Origin: Apodemus sylvaticus | Taxonomy: Eukaryota; Chordata; Mammalia; Rodentia; Muridae | DNA length: 64,000 nt | Assembly: GCF_947179515.1 (NCBI RefSeq) | Contig: NC_067478.1 | Location: 31,034,305-31,098,304, forward strand | Reading direction: 5' to 3' | In this document: in pieces, positions 1 through 12,370 of the stretch | How the letters are laid out: every line of letters starts with the position of its first letter | Numbering within the stretch: the stretch's first letter is position 1 | Position numbers and translations under genes: made by a program | The notes under the pieces: generated by a model | Told to the model about the DNA's origin: nothing | The model's database searches: none | What the model saw: only the letters and a program-made list of their open reading frames with translations

Positions 1-1280
1 GATACAGTAGCCTGGGCTGGTGTTTGTGTTCTCTTAGGGTCTATATAACATCTGCCTAGCATCTTCTAGCTTTCATGGTCTCTGGTGAGAAGTCTGGTGT
101 AATTCTGATAGGTCTGCCTTTATATGTTATTTCACATTTTCCCCTTACTGCTTTTGATATTCTTTCTTTGTTTGTTGCATTTGGTGTTTTGACTATTATG
201 TGACAGGAGGATTTTCTTTTCTGGTTCAATCTATTTGGAGTTCTGTCAGCTTCTTGTATGTTTATGGGCATCTCTTTCTTTAAGTTAGGGACGTTTTCTT
301 CTATGAGTTTGATGAAGATGTTTACTGGTCCTTTAAGTTGGGAATCCTCTCTATCTTTTTTTAAAGATTTATTTATTTATTTATTTTATGTATATGAGTA
401 CACTGTATCTGTACAGATGGTTATGAGCCATCATGTAGTTACTGGGAATTGAACTCTGGGTCTCTGCTCGCTCCAACACCACTCGCATGCTTGCTTGCTC
501 TGGCCCAAAGATTTATTTATTATATGTAAGTACACTGTAGCTGTCTTCAGACACACCAGAATAGGGCGTCAGATCTCATTACAGATGGTTATGAGCCACC
601 ATGGGGTTGCTGGGATTTGAACTCAGGACCTTCAGAAGAACAGTCAGTGCTCTTAACCACTGATTCATCTCACCAGCCCTTTTTAAACATTGACTTTTTT
701 TTTTAAGAATTTCATTTATCTATTTGATTATTTCCCTTAGGTTTTGTCATTTTGTCCTGATCTCCTGGATGTTTCGGGTTAGGACCTTTTTTCATTTTGT
801 ATTTTCTTTGACTGTTGTGTCAATGTTTTCTCTGGTATCTTCTGCACCTGAGATTCTCTCTTCTATCTCTTATATTCTGTGGTGATGCTTGCATCTATGA
901 CTTCTGATCGCTTTCCTAGGTTTTCTATCTCCAGGGTTCTTTCCCTTTGTGATTTCTTTATTGTTTCTCTTTTCATTTTTAGATCCTGGATGGTTTTGTT
1001 CAGTTCTTGCACCTGTTTGGCTGTGTTTTTTAAGGGATTTTTGTGTTTCCTCTTTAAGGGCATCTACCTGTTTACTTGTGTTCTATATTTGTTTAAGGGA
1101 GTTATTTATGTCCTTCTTAAATCCTCTATCATCATCATGAGATGTGATTTAATATCAATGTTTTGCTTTTCTGGTGTGTTGGGGGTATCCTGGAATCACT
1201 GTGGTGTGAGAACTGTGTTCTGATAATGCCAAGTAGCCTTGGTTTCTGTTACTTATGTTCTTGCCCTTGCCTCTTGCTAT
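1..1280 (-). pseudogene. L1 ORF1 relic (RNA-binding chaperone), disrupted
   Basis: Intact L1 ORF1p is a trimeric coiled-coil nucleic-acid chaperone that coats L1 RNA in the cytoplasm. Here the longest C-terminal open stretch is at 56-271 and matches the ORF1 RRM/C-terminal domain region. Coiled-coil-encoding sequence is recognisable at 860-1140. The expected initiator ATG reads ATA (complement of TAT at 1278-1280). The frame is shifted several times and split by the SINE pair at 361-679. It cannot encode a functional protein. Identity as L1 ORF1 is certain; exact borders are approximate. Confidence 0.85.
361..679 (-). mobile_element. Composite B3/B2-type SINE pair inserted in L1 ORF1
   Basis: Two tRNA-derived SINE units lie head to tail in minus orientation. 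Unit one is 361-506, from an A/T-rich tail (TTTATTTATTTATT in plus sense) to GCTCTGGCCC. Unit two is 507-679 and ends in the diagnostic minus-strand head CATCTCACCAGCCC. Both carry the ATGGTTATGAGCCA segment. Unit one lacks the tRNA-like head, and unit two follows it directly at CCCAAAGATTT. This joined arrangement is a known composite form in murine genomes rather than two independent hits. L1 ORF1 resumes at about 680. Confidence 0.85.
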
Positions 1281-1650
1281 CTGGCTATCTGTGGTGTTAG
1301 CTGATTTTGCTGTCTCTGACTGTGGCTTGTCCCTCCTGCAAGTTTGTGTGTCAGTATGCCTGGGAGACCAGTTCTCTCTGGGAGGAATTTCAGTATGGAG
1401 AGTTGTGGCACAGGATCAGCTCTGGGGTACAGATGGAAACCGGAACGATCCTGTCCCCGGCTTTTCCTTGGTTCCTGTATCCTGGTGGATCTGGTAGGGT
1501 CTCTCTAGGGCCAGGAATTTGAGCAGAAGTGGTGGTCTTACCTGTGCTCATGGGTATGTAGGCACTACTGGGAGGACAGCTCTTTCCAGGTGGTATTTGG
1601 CTATGGAGTTCTCCGGCACAGGATCAGCTCTGGGAGCGGATGGAAACCCT
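1281..1650 (-). promoter_or_regulatory. Old L1 5' UTR with two F-type-like monomers
   Basis: Two related units are visible: CACAGGATCAGCTCTGG starts at 1409 and recurs at 1617, an offset of 208 bp. Each is preceded by a related GGGAG..CAG.TCT block. Murine L1 promoters built from ~206-bp tandem monomers are known (the F type in mouse), and the spacing fits. This would have been the internal RNA polymerase II promoter of the element. The left edge abuts the lost ORF1 start codon. Confidence 0.75.
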
Positions 1651-3079
1651 AAATGTTAAATTTTTATCAGACGGGTTAATTAAAGCAGCCAAAGGAGGCT
1701 TTTGATTGATGGACGTTGATACTTTGATAGATGGACCTTGATAATCAGCTTCATGAAGGGGAAGTAGCCAAATGAAGAATAGACTTTGGTGTTTAGTTTT
1801 AGCAATGTAGTCTTACAGTTCTTAAAGAGGTAGCCTAGGGGAGAAAGGCAAGGCCAGCCAGAGCTATGTTTGGCATTCCAGGGCTGGCTGAAGTCACTTC
1901 AAGATAAAAGTCAGAAGTTACTCAGGACTAGGGAATCAGGGGAGCAAAGGAGAGTAAGATATGCAGATATATACACTCCTAGGGGGAATAGAATACATCT
2001 AACAAGTCACACTGTGTCCTCCAGTTGCCATGGAAGCCACAGGCAGGCTTTTAAAATGCTTTCACTGAACACTGACATTTTTGAGGTGTCCTTGACACTG
2101 TGATGCATATTAACTTTATTTAGTCATGATGCTAAGTCTTAAATGTGAGACTTTTATGGATAGTATTGTGTGTGTTAAGAATAGTTGATATTTAAAAGCC
2201 ATTTACTTACCTAGCTGCAAAACATTAGCATTTCTGCTCTGCATCCTGTTTTTCAAGTGCCAGTAGATGTAGCACTTTGACATGTGAGAAAATGAGATTT
2301 ATTTCACACTCTTCCTTGTGGTGCTCTGAGGTAGGTGAAAAACATCATGCTGCCTCTTAGAGCTGCTGTAGGTACCAAAGATGAAGCAAGCAGCCCAGTA
2401 CCGGCTGTGTAATGGATTCTCAACTAACATTTGCTCATAGACCCTTGTATATCTCCTTCTCCAGAGGACTAATTTGCAGTTGAATACAGCACTTGCCGCA
2501 GAAGTGCCAAACACAAAGTTTGTTAGATATACAGATAATCACTGACAAAAAGCACTTTCTTTCCAATGGAGCAGTTAGTTATTCAATACCTAGGGACTGC
2601 TGGTTGAAGCTGGTGGAAGTCTTAAGAATGACTGTAGGGTGGGCTGGGATTGTGACATCTTTAAGAGGAGAGCTGCCAAAACAGCCAGATATCTAAGTTA
2701 AAAAAAATCAAGAGTCAGTCAATAGTTGATTTATTCCAGTGCTTTTCTGTACCCTGAGGTATGAAATGGGGCAGCGAGCTGGAGGGTTTGCTCAGATCTG
2801 TAACCTGTACTGTGAAGGGAAATGTGCAGGCTTGCCTCCGTCCACCACAAGCAGAACCTGCAGGACCCAGCTCACAATGTAGCTTGGATCTCTGTTGCCC
2901 TCTGTTGACCATCTGTTAGCAATTAATCAGCCTAATACCACTTCAAAAGGGTGAAGAATGAGAGCGAGATGGCAAGAGAGGTGTCTTTCCCACCAGATTT
3001 AAATAAATGACTAACTCTTGTCAGTAAATGGCCTAATGAATATATATTATCCTTTACTTTTTCTGTTGCTGAATTAATG
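1651..3079. other. No recognised gene or repeat
   Basis: Only short open frames are present, with no codon pattern, splice context or repeat family that I can name. A polyadenylation-like or exon-like signal could not be supported. Confidence 0.5.
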
Positions 3080-3510
3080 TTTGTCTTAGGAGTACTTTCA
3101 TTTTATCCCATAGTATTTGACATTTTTATTTGATACTAGAAAATTTTATTTTGGTTTTAGTTTTTCAAGGTTTCTCACATGCCATTCAATCTTTAGGACA
3201 TTATGTACATTCTAGGAATTTCTTGCTTTTGATTTGTAGTCTCACTATATTCTGATCAGATAGAATACAATAAATTAGTTTAACTTTCCTTTATTTTATG
3301 GCTGCTTCATGATGTTTTAAGTTCCATGGAATGCGAAGAAGAATTTTTCTTCTTTTCTATTTGAATATAATGCTCTGTAGATGTCTTTAAGTCCATTTTA
3401 TTTATGATGTTATTTAATTCTGATAGTTCTCCCTTTATTTTTTGGTTATTATGACATGTAAATTGATAAGAATTATTACTGAACGATTTGTATTTTTTCC
3501 TGTCTCTTTT
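3080..3510 (-). mobile_element. Ancient L1 ORF2 relic (endonuclease region)
   Basis: The plus-strand text parallels the antisense endonuclease region of the young L1 at 61440-61860. Shared landmarks in order are TATCCCATAG, GATCAGATAG and a CATGATG..TT block, followed by a block corresponding to the EYTFFSAPHGTFS peptide region. The weak minus-strand translation at 3307-3513 keeps traces of that peptide. Divergence is very high, so this is an ancient, immobile fragment. Confidence 0.6.
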
Positions 3511-3517
3511 CAATTGA

Positions 3518-3521
<4 letters not shown>

Positions 3522-3569
<48 letters not shown>

Positions 3570-3574
3570 TGTGT
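3522..3574. repeat. Compound microsatellite (CT)n(GT)n
   Basis: A CT run extends to about 3552 and is followed directly by a GT run to 3574. Confidence 0.97.
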
Positions 3575-4855
3575 TTCCTTTTACTTTTTGTTTATATTTT
3601 ACCATGAATTTTTTCTTTAGTGTGACCTCATGTGTTATTTTTTTCCTTTAAATTTAAAGGATTATTTCAGTATCTTCTAAAGATTCTGATGAGCCTTTCT
3701 TTATGAGTGACTTGCTCTGTCTATTTTTAATAAATTTTCTTTGTTCTCTTTGTTTTGTAAATGTAATGTTTCATTATATTATGATGATTGAAGATTGTTT
3801 TTGTTTTCTGTTTTAAAAGTCATGTGGATTATAATCTTTTTTTTTTCTCCTAACTCTGAGAAAATCTGTGTTTCCATTCTTGGGACAATGATTCCTATGT
3901 TGCTAAAATCAGATTCTGTACATTTTATGGGAAAGGAACTAACAGACAGGAAAATGATTGCTTATTTTCAGCATCTACTAATATGCAAGTATGTGACCCT
4001 TGGCTTCTCCCCAGAGTAGAGAGAATGGCTAAAGCTTGCTTACTGGACTTTACACAAGGACAGGATGCTGAAAAACGACAATCACATGGTGGCTGTTGCC
4101 CAAGAAACCAGCTATGTCATCACTTTGTAGCCAATAACTTTTTTCATGGAGTCATGCAAAGCTTCCTTCCTATAAACTGTCTTGGGAAGAAATGGAGGCA
4201 GAGGCCTAGAAAATGTCTCTTTGAGAGAAGATGGAGAGACAAGGTATGGGTATAGAGAGAACTGAGTTCCTGAGAATGCAGAGGGTAGGCAGTGAAGACA
4301 TGAATCAATACTTTCTTGCAAAAACCAATCAAGAATATCTAACAAAAGAATATTCGCTTTATCTGGTACTTTTGAAGAATTTGATACTTGGGTAAGGAAA
4401 AGTCCCTATTAAATTTTGAGCACAGCTTTCATTTTAAGATAAAATAGAATACTTTGATCAGTAGTGAAACTTGTAATATACTAAGTAGGTCCACGTGCCT
4501 TATATGTGGCTCCATTTCTTGCAGCAGATTTTTGCATAAATCATCTTTTGTGTTGTATTTTCAGATTACCTCCTCCCAACTCACATCCTGGTCATCAGGA
4601 CTCTGACCTGGCTGAAGTGCAGTGTTTGGCCTCTGATCCAAGAAAAATATCAGCACAATATCTCAGGTTCAGGTTTAAAAAAAAGAAGTAGTTACTACAT
4701 TAATTCCCCTGGAGGTGCAGTGAAAAGGACTCCTTGTTAGTTACTTACATCTTTCTACTATAAAACCCAATTTGTTTAAGATTGCTACTGTAACAGTTTT
4801 CTTCAGTGTCTGTCACTTTATGAGTCCATATATCATCAGTTAAATTATGGCACCA
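3575..4855. other. No recognised gene or repeat
   Basis: AT-rich sequence to about 3960, then mixed composition. Short overlapping ORFs at 3983-4345 lie on both strands and show no domain. Nothing is nameable. Confidence 0.45.
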
Positions 4856-5160
4856 ATGCAGGTGTCCAACAGCAGAGAACTCAATGAAGAAGATGTAGTA
4901 TATACGTAAAATTGAATAATTCTCAGGCAGAAAAGGAAATGAAGTTGTATCATTTGCAAATACAAATGTAACTGAAAATCTTCACATTAAGTCAATTATA
5001 GAAAATTGGATATTTTTTGGTCCCTCCTACTCAAGCTCCTAATTTATATGGATATATAAAAATACATATTGCTTATAAATGACTTGAAAGTGGAAATACT
5101 GTTATCTAAGGAGGCAGAAGGACCAACGGGAGAGGGTAAGAAAGGAGGTTCAAGGATCCC
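4856..5160 (+). mobile_element. Ancient L1 3' end relic (ORF2 C terminus and 3' UTR)
   Basis: The order of words matches the end of L1 ORF2: a 'tgtccaacagcagag' block, then a 'gatgtagtatatac' block, then 'gaagttgtatcatttgcaaa'. These correspond to the young L1 segment that ends in MWYIYTMEYYSAI and the following residues. A purine-rich 3' UTR-like part follows. It is highly diverged and in plus orientation. Confidence 0.5.
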
Positions 5161-6689
5161 CTATCTTATATGCTCAATACACCCAAAACGCAGAGTCCTG
5201 CAGTGTGAAAATGTTCTGCTATCTTATTCCCAGCCCAGTTCTTGCTCCTTGAAGGCAATCTCAATGACAAACCTGGAGAGTGTGAAGGCCTCAGTGCTGC
5301 CACCAGGGCATTTGCACTCCTTTCTTATTATTGACAATCTAGCCGTGGTTTTACACCTTGCTGGGCCCACAGCTCCTTCGGCTGCACTCCTGTCCCTTGC
5401 TTGATAAACATATTTCACAGGTTAGACAAACCTATACATTGTCTGCTCTTAATTTTTCAAGAAGTTTATATGTTGAAAGAAAATATTTGCTGCCAGAAAT
5501 ATCTCCTCACAAGGTACATAGGGATCTTCAAGCACAATATCTCAGTCTCTCCCCATGGTTTCCTATTACTATCATCTCAGACAATTAATTGAAGATAAAT
5601 CCAAGTATAGCTCATATAAAAGTGTCAGATGTAAGTGAACATGAGCTGCTACCATACAAGTAATGAGCAACTCTTAACCTCAACACAAGCACCAGATAGG
5701 TTTTTCCGTGAAGACAGTTTCTTTGAGTAGAAGTGAGAGGTATTTTAAAAGGATGGTTCTATCTTACATAAATACCTTTAGCTCTCCTCTAATTCTCGGA
5801 GACTAAGTTTGAAATCAATTCTGCATGAAGGTTAAAGGCCTTAGTGCTTTCTCCATTCCGTCATGGTACAAATCCCAGTAAGTCCATTTATGTGCTGAAT
5901 GATTTGGGATAAATTACTTAACTGCTTCCACTCTCCGTTTTCATAATGATGGAGGATTTAAATGAAAGTCCTTTAAATCTTTTATTATGACAAAGAGATT
6001 TAGAGATATAAAGCAACAGAGGAGAGATGCACAAGACAGGCAGCATGGCAGTTAATACTGTGATTTGAAAAATTTTAACAGTCACTACAGTCATCATTCT
6101 CATCATCAAATTAAACAGACAGGATACGGAAGAATTGGTGCTGGCCTTGGAAGCACAGGAGAATTCATGCCCACGACAAGCTCAGAGGATGCCTGATATT
6201 TACAATCTTCATTGTCTTCATGGTAAATTAATGTCGGCAATATTTCTCTCTCAAGGTTGTTTAAGAGTTAAAAGTAATCTATTTCAAGAGCTCAGTGTGA
6301 GCACTTTATCCTGGCTAACTTCTTAGTTCTGTGAATGTCTGCTCAATATCTGGGGACAAAGATGCACAAACATGCCACTTGGAAGTTCAATGGGGCTTAT
6401 TGAAACCTATTTCCAAACAATCCATGGTACTCTAAGCACTTTGATGCTCTGACAAAGAATCCTATCGATTGCCTCTTGGATATCTTAAAGTGTGTTGCCT
6501 CAACACTTCCCAAAGTACAAAAGGTAAGTCTGGTTTCGTGGAGGTTTTGTGTCATGTTTTGTCTTTAATATTCCTTCCATACATATATAATGTTGGCAGA
6601 GACCTGACTAGACCCACTGTTCCACAAGTCTCTGTTGCTTGTCTTTTGAATTAGAAATTTCTTGTTCACCATCTGTGGTTTAGGAAATT
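5161..6689. other. No recognised gene or repeat
   Basis: Two mutually antisense ORFs at about 5069-5418 and other short frames show no domain or conserved motif. I do not call them genes. Confidence 0.45.
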
Positions 6690-7085
6690 GGTGAAGCTAT
6701 ACTCCCAAAGACTCGGGTGCTGCAAGCTTGGCCATGGGTTTAGGATGTTGAGACAGGGGGACCAGTAAAAAGAAGGGGTGGTGAGGATGATACATTCATG
6801 GAGGGCACCATGCTTGACAAGGGCTAGTTATTATCCTGAATCCTGAGTGAGCTTCATGAAAGCAGGCTGCTTTGAAGAGTGCACCTGGCTGCGGAATTGT
6901 ATATGCGGATAGGTTCTCCAGCAGACCTCACCATTTTAGGATACCTGCCCCAAGGCCCTCACCAGAAGCAGAGCCATTCCTTTATTTTCAGCCCTCCAAA
7001 GCAGGAGGCAGACAAACCCCTTGTCTTCATCAAATAGCCAGGTACTGGGATTTTTCACAGCTATTGAAAACAGGCTAAGATGTTA
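6690..7085 (+). mobile_element. ERVL-MaLR LTR relic (MLT1/MST-like)
   Basis: The right half contains the MaLR landmark CCCCAAGGCCCTCACCAGAAG, and the element ends in AAACAGGCTAAGATGTTA, close to the family's usual 3' terminus. The left half is more diverged. It is a solitary LTR without internal sequence nearby. Class assignment is by remembered family pattern, not by database search. Confidence 0.6.
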
Positions 7086-7555
7086 TTTTAAAAAAAAAGT
7101 AATTAACTTCAAAAATACTTAAGCTTACTAATTCACTGATTTTTATCTTTTAAGCATTTTAATTTACTGTTCATTTTTAACCTTTAAACAAAGGATGAAA
7201 TGTCCTAAGAAAGCTTATGATTCACTTCTTTGCAAAGAAAAGAGTTCACGCTTCTGACCTGGTATGAGGTTTGTGATTCATACGCAGAGTCCTTTCAATG
7301 GTTGACTATGGTGTCATAAAACAGAAAACTGTTTAAAAGTTTTGAAACCCTGCCGACTTTTTACATACAATTCATCTACATTTGAGCAGAGATTCCTTCT
7401 ATGGGAAAAACGCACGTTAAAAATAATACTTGCTTTTCATATTAAGATATGATATTAACTGACTAGAAACATCTTTCACTTACATTTAATCTCCATGAAT
7501 CTTTTTCTTACCAAAATCTCATTCCAGATTCTTTTAAGATGTATGTTTTAAAAAT
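7086..7555. other. No recognised feature
   Basis: AT-rich unassigned sequence between a MaLR LTR and an ID element. Confidence 0.45.
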
Positions 7556-7640
7556 CCTAGGGGTATAGGTTAGTGGTAGCATCTATACTCAACATGTTCA
7601 AGGATCCACATTCAGAAAAGAAAAGACAGAAAGAGAATGA
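7556..7640 (+). mobile_element. Diverged ID-family SINE
   Basis: GGTATAGGTTAGTGGTAGCA resembles the tRNA-Ala-derived A-box region of ID elements. A B-box-like CAAGGATCCACATTCAG and an A-rich tail (AAAAGAAAAGACAG) follow. Length of about 75 bp plus tail fits. ID elements are most abundant in rat. Several substitutions make this an old copy. Confidence 0.6.
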
Positions 7641-10600
7641 AAATATCATGAGTTAACAATTGAGTCGTGGTTGCCTCTCCCAACCCTGATACAGAGTTTG
7701 TGCCTGAGTCTTATTGTAACCTCTTATTCTGTGTTTGATCAACATCCCTGGAGGAACTTATTTGAAGAAAACAGAGAAGTGGACATAGGGTGGAGTAGGA
7801 GGAGTAGAGGAAGGGGAAACTCTGGTGAAGATGTAAGATGTAAAAGCAGAATAGTTATTTTAAATCCTCAGTCACAATGATCTGATGGAAAAATTAAACA
7901 ATATATAAGCAATCTAAGTCAACAAATAAAGTTAAAGGGAAAAAAGATGAAATTAAAGTAAGAAAATTAATAGGCAAGTAAATCTCTATTTATAATTGAA
8001 GTGGCAAATGGAATTTTGAAGTCAAGAATCCCATTTTCTATATTGAACTAATGTTTGTATAACTAACTGTTCCTCTTATAATTGCCATTCCATTGGCGAG
8101 CCACTACCATCTTCTTTCCTCTACATCAGCTGTGACAGGAGGATGCAGTGTCCCACGCCCAAGGGTGGCTTTCTCTTTTGTCCTCTGCTGAGGTCTTGCA
8201 ATATTATTTAGTTTCAGCTTCTACTCACAATTTGAAATCTTGCTCCATTCTGCTAACAAATCTTACAGACCATTCTCAATAAAGAATCATTTCTCAACTT
8301 GTCAAAATTCAATAAGAAACAGAAGATTTGCCAAGAATTCCCTTTACCTTTGGAACGAATTCAATAATGGAAAATGTTTAGCAGCTGGTGCTAACTAGAC
8401 AAAATGAAATTAACTCAAGAAAACTGAATATATTCAATGAAAACAGAACCACACAATAACAGCAGTGGTTGGTCTCCTTACAGAATTAATGTAATTGTGA
8501 AAATATGTTTCACTGTTTGTTATGTTTTCTTATTCTCATAACACCCAGTTCTACAGGAAACCTGCTCTTCTTAGTTTCTCGGATAAAATAAACATTAGGC
8601 CCGTGGAATCGAGGTTTTAGAACCAGGAGTCCTCTAAGCTCAGTGTCTGTTTATGTTTTCCCTTCCTTACACTCGAAGTGTAGCTTTATATACTTGCTGT
8701 GCAGTATTTTTCAGGCAGGGAGCAATAGTCAGGTGAGATAGTGTGTTTATTATTCCCGGTGCCATGTAGTCCAGTTCCTACTTCAGCGATCCTCTTGTAG
8801 CATATACAGGCAATTATTATAGAACAATTCTGGAAGAGAATTCCAAGGATTTTTTTTCTTTCTTGGAGATCCTGACTCATATACTAAAAATAGTAAGTTA
8901 TGCAAAAATTGGAAGTGAAAATACTTTCTAGTCATTGTATGTGTTCAAAATGCTACATTATGAAATAATTTATATAGAAACCCTGTCCAGAGTCTTTGAA
9001 GAGATAAAAGAAATACATTTAATAGAAATTATTAGAATCAGAATTATAGAATTACATAGTTGTTAAACAAACATAGACACCTCATCACTGTGGAAATATA
9101 TTTTAGAACCAACTTCTATACATTTTCTCCCCTTTGAATAGATCTTCAAATTGTCCAGTCTACATAATACATTTTACCAAAATGTTTTAATATGAGATGA
9201 AAAATCTTTGGGGAAGGGATGGTAGTTTTCACAATTTTACTATTTTTGAAGGTTTGGAACAAGCAGCTCTTTTCACACTGCGACACTTGTCACACTGTGA
9301 CAGAGATATGTGCATCAGAAGAAATTTGAGCAACCCTGTTCAGAAAATGAACTTCATGGTTGATTCTCTAACTACAACATTCAAATATCCTCCCATATGC
9401 AAAATGGATTCTCCTTTTCCCCAATGCCTACCTCACTACAGCATTGCTTTGTAGTTTAAAATCTGTCACCTCATCAAGTTCAGGACTGAATGTAGTGTCA
9501 TATCATTACTCAAAAATAATTCCTTAAGCACAATTTCTGTTGATACAAAACAGAAATTACAAACTCAAGACACACACAGGCAAGCACACAGAAACTCATA
9601 CACACAAACACACATACAAAACTGAGCAAAAGGCATCAAGGTAGAATGTAATTGGCATGGCCTCTCAAAACAGGGATGTTTCAAAGAGCAAAGCAGTCCT
9701 GAAAAGATGGTGGACTCACCTACTTAGGGCAATGGAACCTGCCCCCCTGAAGGAGTCTCTGCAAACACCAGAACTGGTGGAATAATTATCTGAGTAAAGA
9801 AAGAAGGAAATCCTCTTAAACACAACTCAGTAGCCAGTGCTGGGGCAAACTGGCCCTAGACAATTTATTATTCATATATTTAAGTACAGTACAAATTTGG
9901 GGAAAGAAAGTTTTCTGGTGAGAATAATCACACTAAAGTCTAAGACTTGAACTTGCAAAGAACATGTGACCTGTTCCATAAGAATGAATATTTACTGAGA
10001 AACAAGGAACAGAATAAAAGGTCTAGGGAGCAAGAGTTTTTATAAATATAATAGTCTTAGGAATTCAGGTAAAGCCTGGCACTACAGATAGCATTGGTCA
10101 CCAAGCTATTCACTGTACCATTCCCATCTCTCCTGGTGAAAACAAAGCATTCATCCCTTCTGTTGAAGAATTTAATATTCCTGGTTTCCCTAGTACCTGT
10201 CTTTGAGTACAGGTGGCTAATGCTTGCTACAGCCCCTGATTTCCTTACATATATGCTCCTCCACATTCTATCAGAGTTTCCTCACAGCATTGACAATAGG
10301 CTAAAAGAATTAGTATTCTAAGATAATAGGTCAGAAAAGTTATACCTTTTGTGATCTTGACTGAAAAGTCCTTGTTTTAATACACATTATTGTGCTGAAA
10401 GAGGAAATAACCCAACCTGTCCAGGAAGGCACATCAAATTCATTTTGTAACCATATTGTACAATTGGTTTTGTTGAAAATGCCATTAGTCACACTGCATA
10501 ACATCATATTATCTTATCAGCTACTGCATGGACCAATCCTTAAGCTACAGATAATATAAAATAATAATTGTCAATGCTCATTTAATATGAAATATTTCTT

Positions 10601-11348
10601 TGTGGATCTACTTATTTTAACTAACTCAGTAGCATGCTATTTTCTGTCTTCTTCCATTTTAGATGAAAAGATACCTTTTTTAAGGTGTATTGATATTTAA
10701 GTGGTAGAAATATTAATTGCCTTTGGTTTTCAAGGTTTTATCCTTTTTGACAGTTGTATTCATTTATACAAAGTATTGTGATTATGTACACCCACACCAT
10801 CATCCATTATTTACTGTCTTATCCCTCTGAATGTCTCATTTTCCTAATTAGTCCCTCAGTAACTACAAAACTTAAAAAAATGGCATCCTCTTCTACAGCA
10901 ACTGGTAATATCCATCAGGAGGGGTAGGGTATAATGGAAGCTTCCTCCATAGTTGCTGTACGGTTACAATAACATGCAATGCATTTGTTTAGTTCTTACT
11001 TTCACATCTTCTTTTCTACATTGAGTCCTATAAGTCTCATCATAAATTCCTGCTCTATGAGATAGCAAAAATAGATTTTAATATAAGGCAAAAACTTTCA
11101 CTTTCTGATTCAAGCTGAAATAGATTTTTAACAGATTACTTTTTAAAAGCAGATATTTACACATAATATTCTTTCAAACTTTGTCTCATTCTTCCATTCT
11201 TTCTTTTTTTCCTTCCATAAATTGTAAAACTCATAACCAGATACAGTATCTTGCTAAATAGCTGGTAACCTCAAAATGAGATGAGTTTTTTTTTAAGTTT
11301 TTTCCCCTGTAAGAATAATGCATTTTACTAAAATTTTATAATGGTTTA

Positions 11349-11350
<2 letters not shown>
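7641..11350. other. Long stretch with no supportable gene
   Basis: No ORF with domain-like sequence is seen. A CA-rich patch lies near 9570-9625. The segment about 10620-10900 vaguely resembles antisense 3' sequence of old murine LINEs, but this is too weak to annotate separately. Confidence 0.45.
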
Positions 11351-11383
<33 letters not shown>

Positions 11384-11428
11384 CATGTGTGTGTGTATGT
11401 GTATGTATGTATGTGCATATGTGTGTGT
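11351..11428. repeat. (GT)n microsatellite with interruptions
   Basis: A long GT run begins at 11351 and is broken by ATGCAT and GTAT variants toward 11428. Confidence 0.97.
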
Positions 11429-11833
11429 TTGAACATTATAAGTTTGAGCATGTTTATATCACTTATCCATAAGAGGTGGTTATAGACCCCCCCTACAGAT
11501 GCCAGTTTCTAAAGATTCCTAAATTCCTTTTATAAAATAATGCTGTATTTTTATATAACACATTCTATCATGTACAGTAAACTATATCAAAATCATTTAC
11601 AATATCTATTACAAAGATTTGATATCCTGAGTTGCTTAGGAAATAATAATCTAAAAAGACTATATATAGTTATGAAAGATGTAGTAATTCAGTCAGCAAG
11701 TATTATAGTTCTCTACAAGGTATTAGGACTGTTCATGTGATTCATTTGAATTATGAATGTGAGGGAGTAAAACCTGTTGTGCTTTACTGGAACAATAAAT
11801 GTGAATGAGCTGAGGATTAGGAGTCAACTGTTA
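11429..11833. other. No recognised feature
   Basis: AT-rich unassigned sequence, including a short ORF at 11540-11740 without recognisable motifs. Confidence 0.45.
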
Positions 11834-12008
11834 TGGGACCCATGGCTCCAGATGCATACACAGCAGAGAATGGCCTTGTTGGATATCAAAGGGAGGAAAG
11901 GCCCTTGGTCTTGAGAAGGCTAGATGCCCAGTATAGGGGAATTCCAGGACAGGGAAACAGGAGTGGGTTTGTTGGTGAGCAGGGGAAGGGGAAATGGGTT
12001 AGTGGGTT
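11834..12008 (+). mobile_element. L1 3' UTR fragment joined to an L1 5' UTR
   Basis: GGGACCCATGGCTCCA and the following about 170 bp match the 3' UTR of the old L1 at 15887-16060, including the AATGCCAGG/AATTCCAGG block. The fragment stops without an A-tail at about 12008 and runs straight into an L1 5' UTR. It is therefore either the remnant of a neighbouring L1 or one side of a recombination product. Confidence 0.75.
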
Positions 12009-12370
12009 TTCAGGGCGGCTGAGCCCCTGCCACAGGGCTCCATACCCATATACCACCAGGAGAGAGTTGTCCTCCCAGGAGTGCAGATGCACCAATGAGC
12101 ACAGGTAAGACCACCACTTTGGCTCAAATTCCTGGCACAAGAGGGACCCACCCAGAGCCAACAGGAGACAGGAACCAAGGAACAGCCGGGGACAGGATCC
12201 TTCTGAACTCCTTCTGCACCCTGGAGCTGACCCTGTGCCACAGCTCTCCATACCCAAATTCCTCCCAGAGAGAACTGCTCTTCCAGGTGTACTGACACTC
12301 AACCTTGCAGGAGGGACAAGCTATAGTCAGAGACAGCAAGACCAGCTAACACCAGAGAGAAACAGAGAGC
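12009..12370 (+). promoter_or_regulatory. Old L1 5' UTR with ~207-bp monomer spacing
   Basis: CTCCATACCCA occurs at 12039 and again at 12246, a 207-bp offset. The segment is the same monomer type as the minus-strand 5' UTR at 1281-1650. It corresponds to an F-type-like murine L1 promoter. Open frames read across it on the minus strand (up to 138 codons) are by-products of its GC-rich composition. Confidence 0.7.

Larger units (their letters stand above)
1..1650 (-). mobile_element. Older L1 LINE, 5' part (ORF1 and 5' UTR), minus strand
   Basis: Read on the minus strand, this segment runs from a 5' UTR (about 1281-1650) into ORF1, and it leaves the window within the ORF1 C-terminal third. ORF1 homology is clear by comparison with the intact copy at 62397-63656; for example, both share an RPIRIT..FSPETMKARR block. 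The copy is strongly diverged and is interrupted at 361-679 by SINE sequence. It belongs to an older family than the L1s at 48-64 kb because its 5' UTR is of a different monomer type. The rest of the element would lie left of position 1. Confidence 0.9.

Noticed and set aside
5069..5418. Overlapping 111- and 64-codon ORFs on opposite strands
   Set aside because: No recognisable domain, no promoter or splice context, and the first half overlaps an ancient L1 3' UTR relic.
7556..7640. Possible tRNA gene
   Set aside because: The A- and B-box-like words belong to a diverged ID SINE with an A-rich tail, and no cloverleaf could be drawn.
11886..12302. 138-codon minus-strand ORF with protein-like Trp/Cys content
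   Set aside because: It is antisense to the monomeric L1 5' UTR at 12009-12370 and to an L1 3' UTR piece. The related 5' UTR at 1255-1522 gives similar spurious frames.
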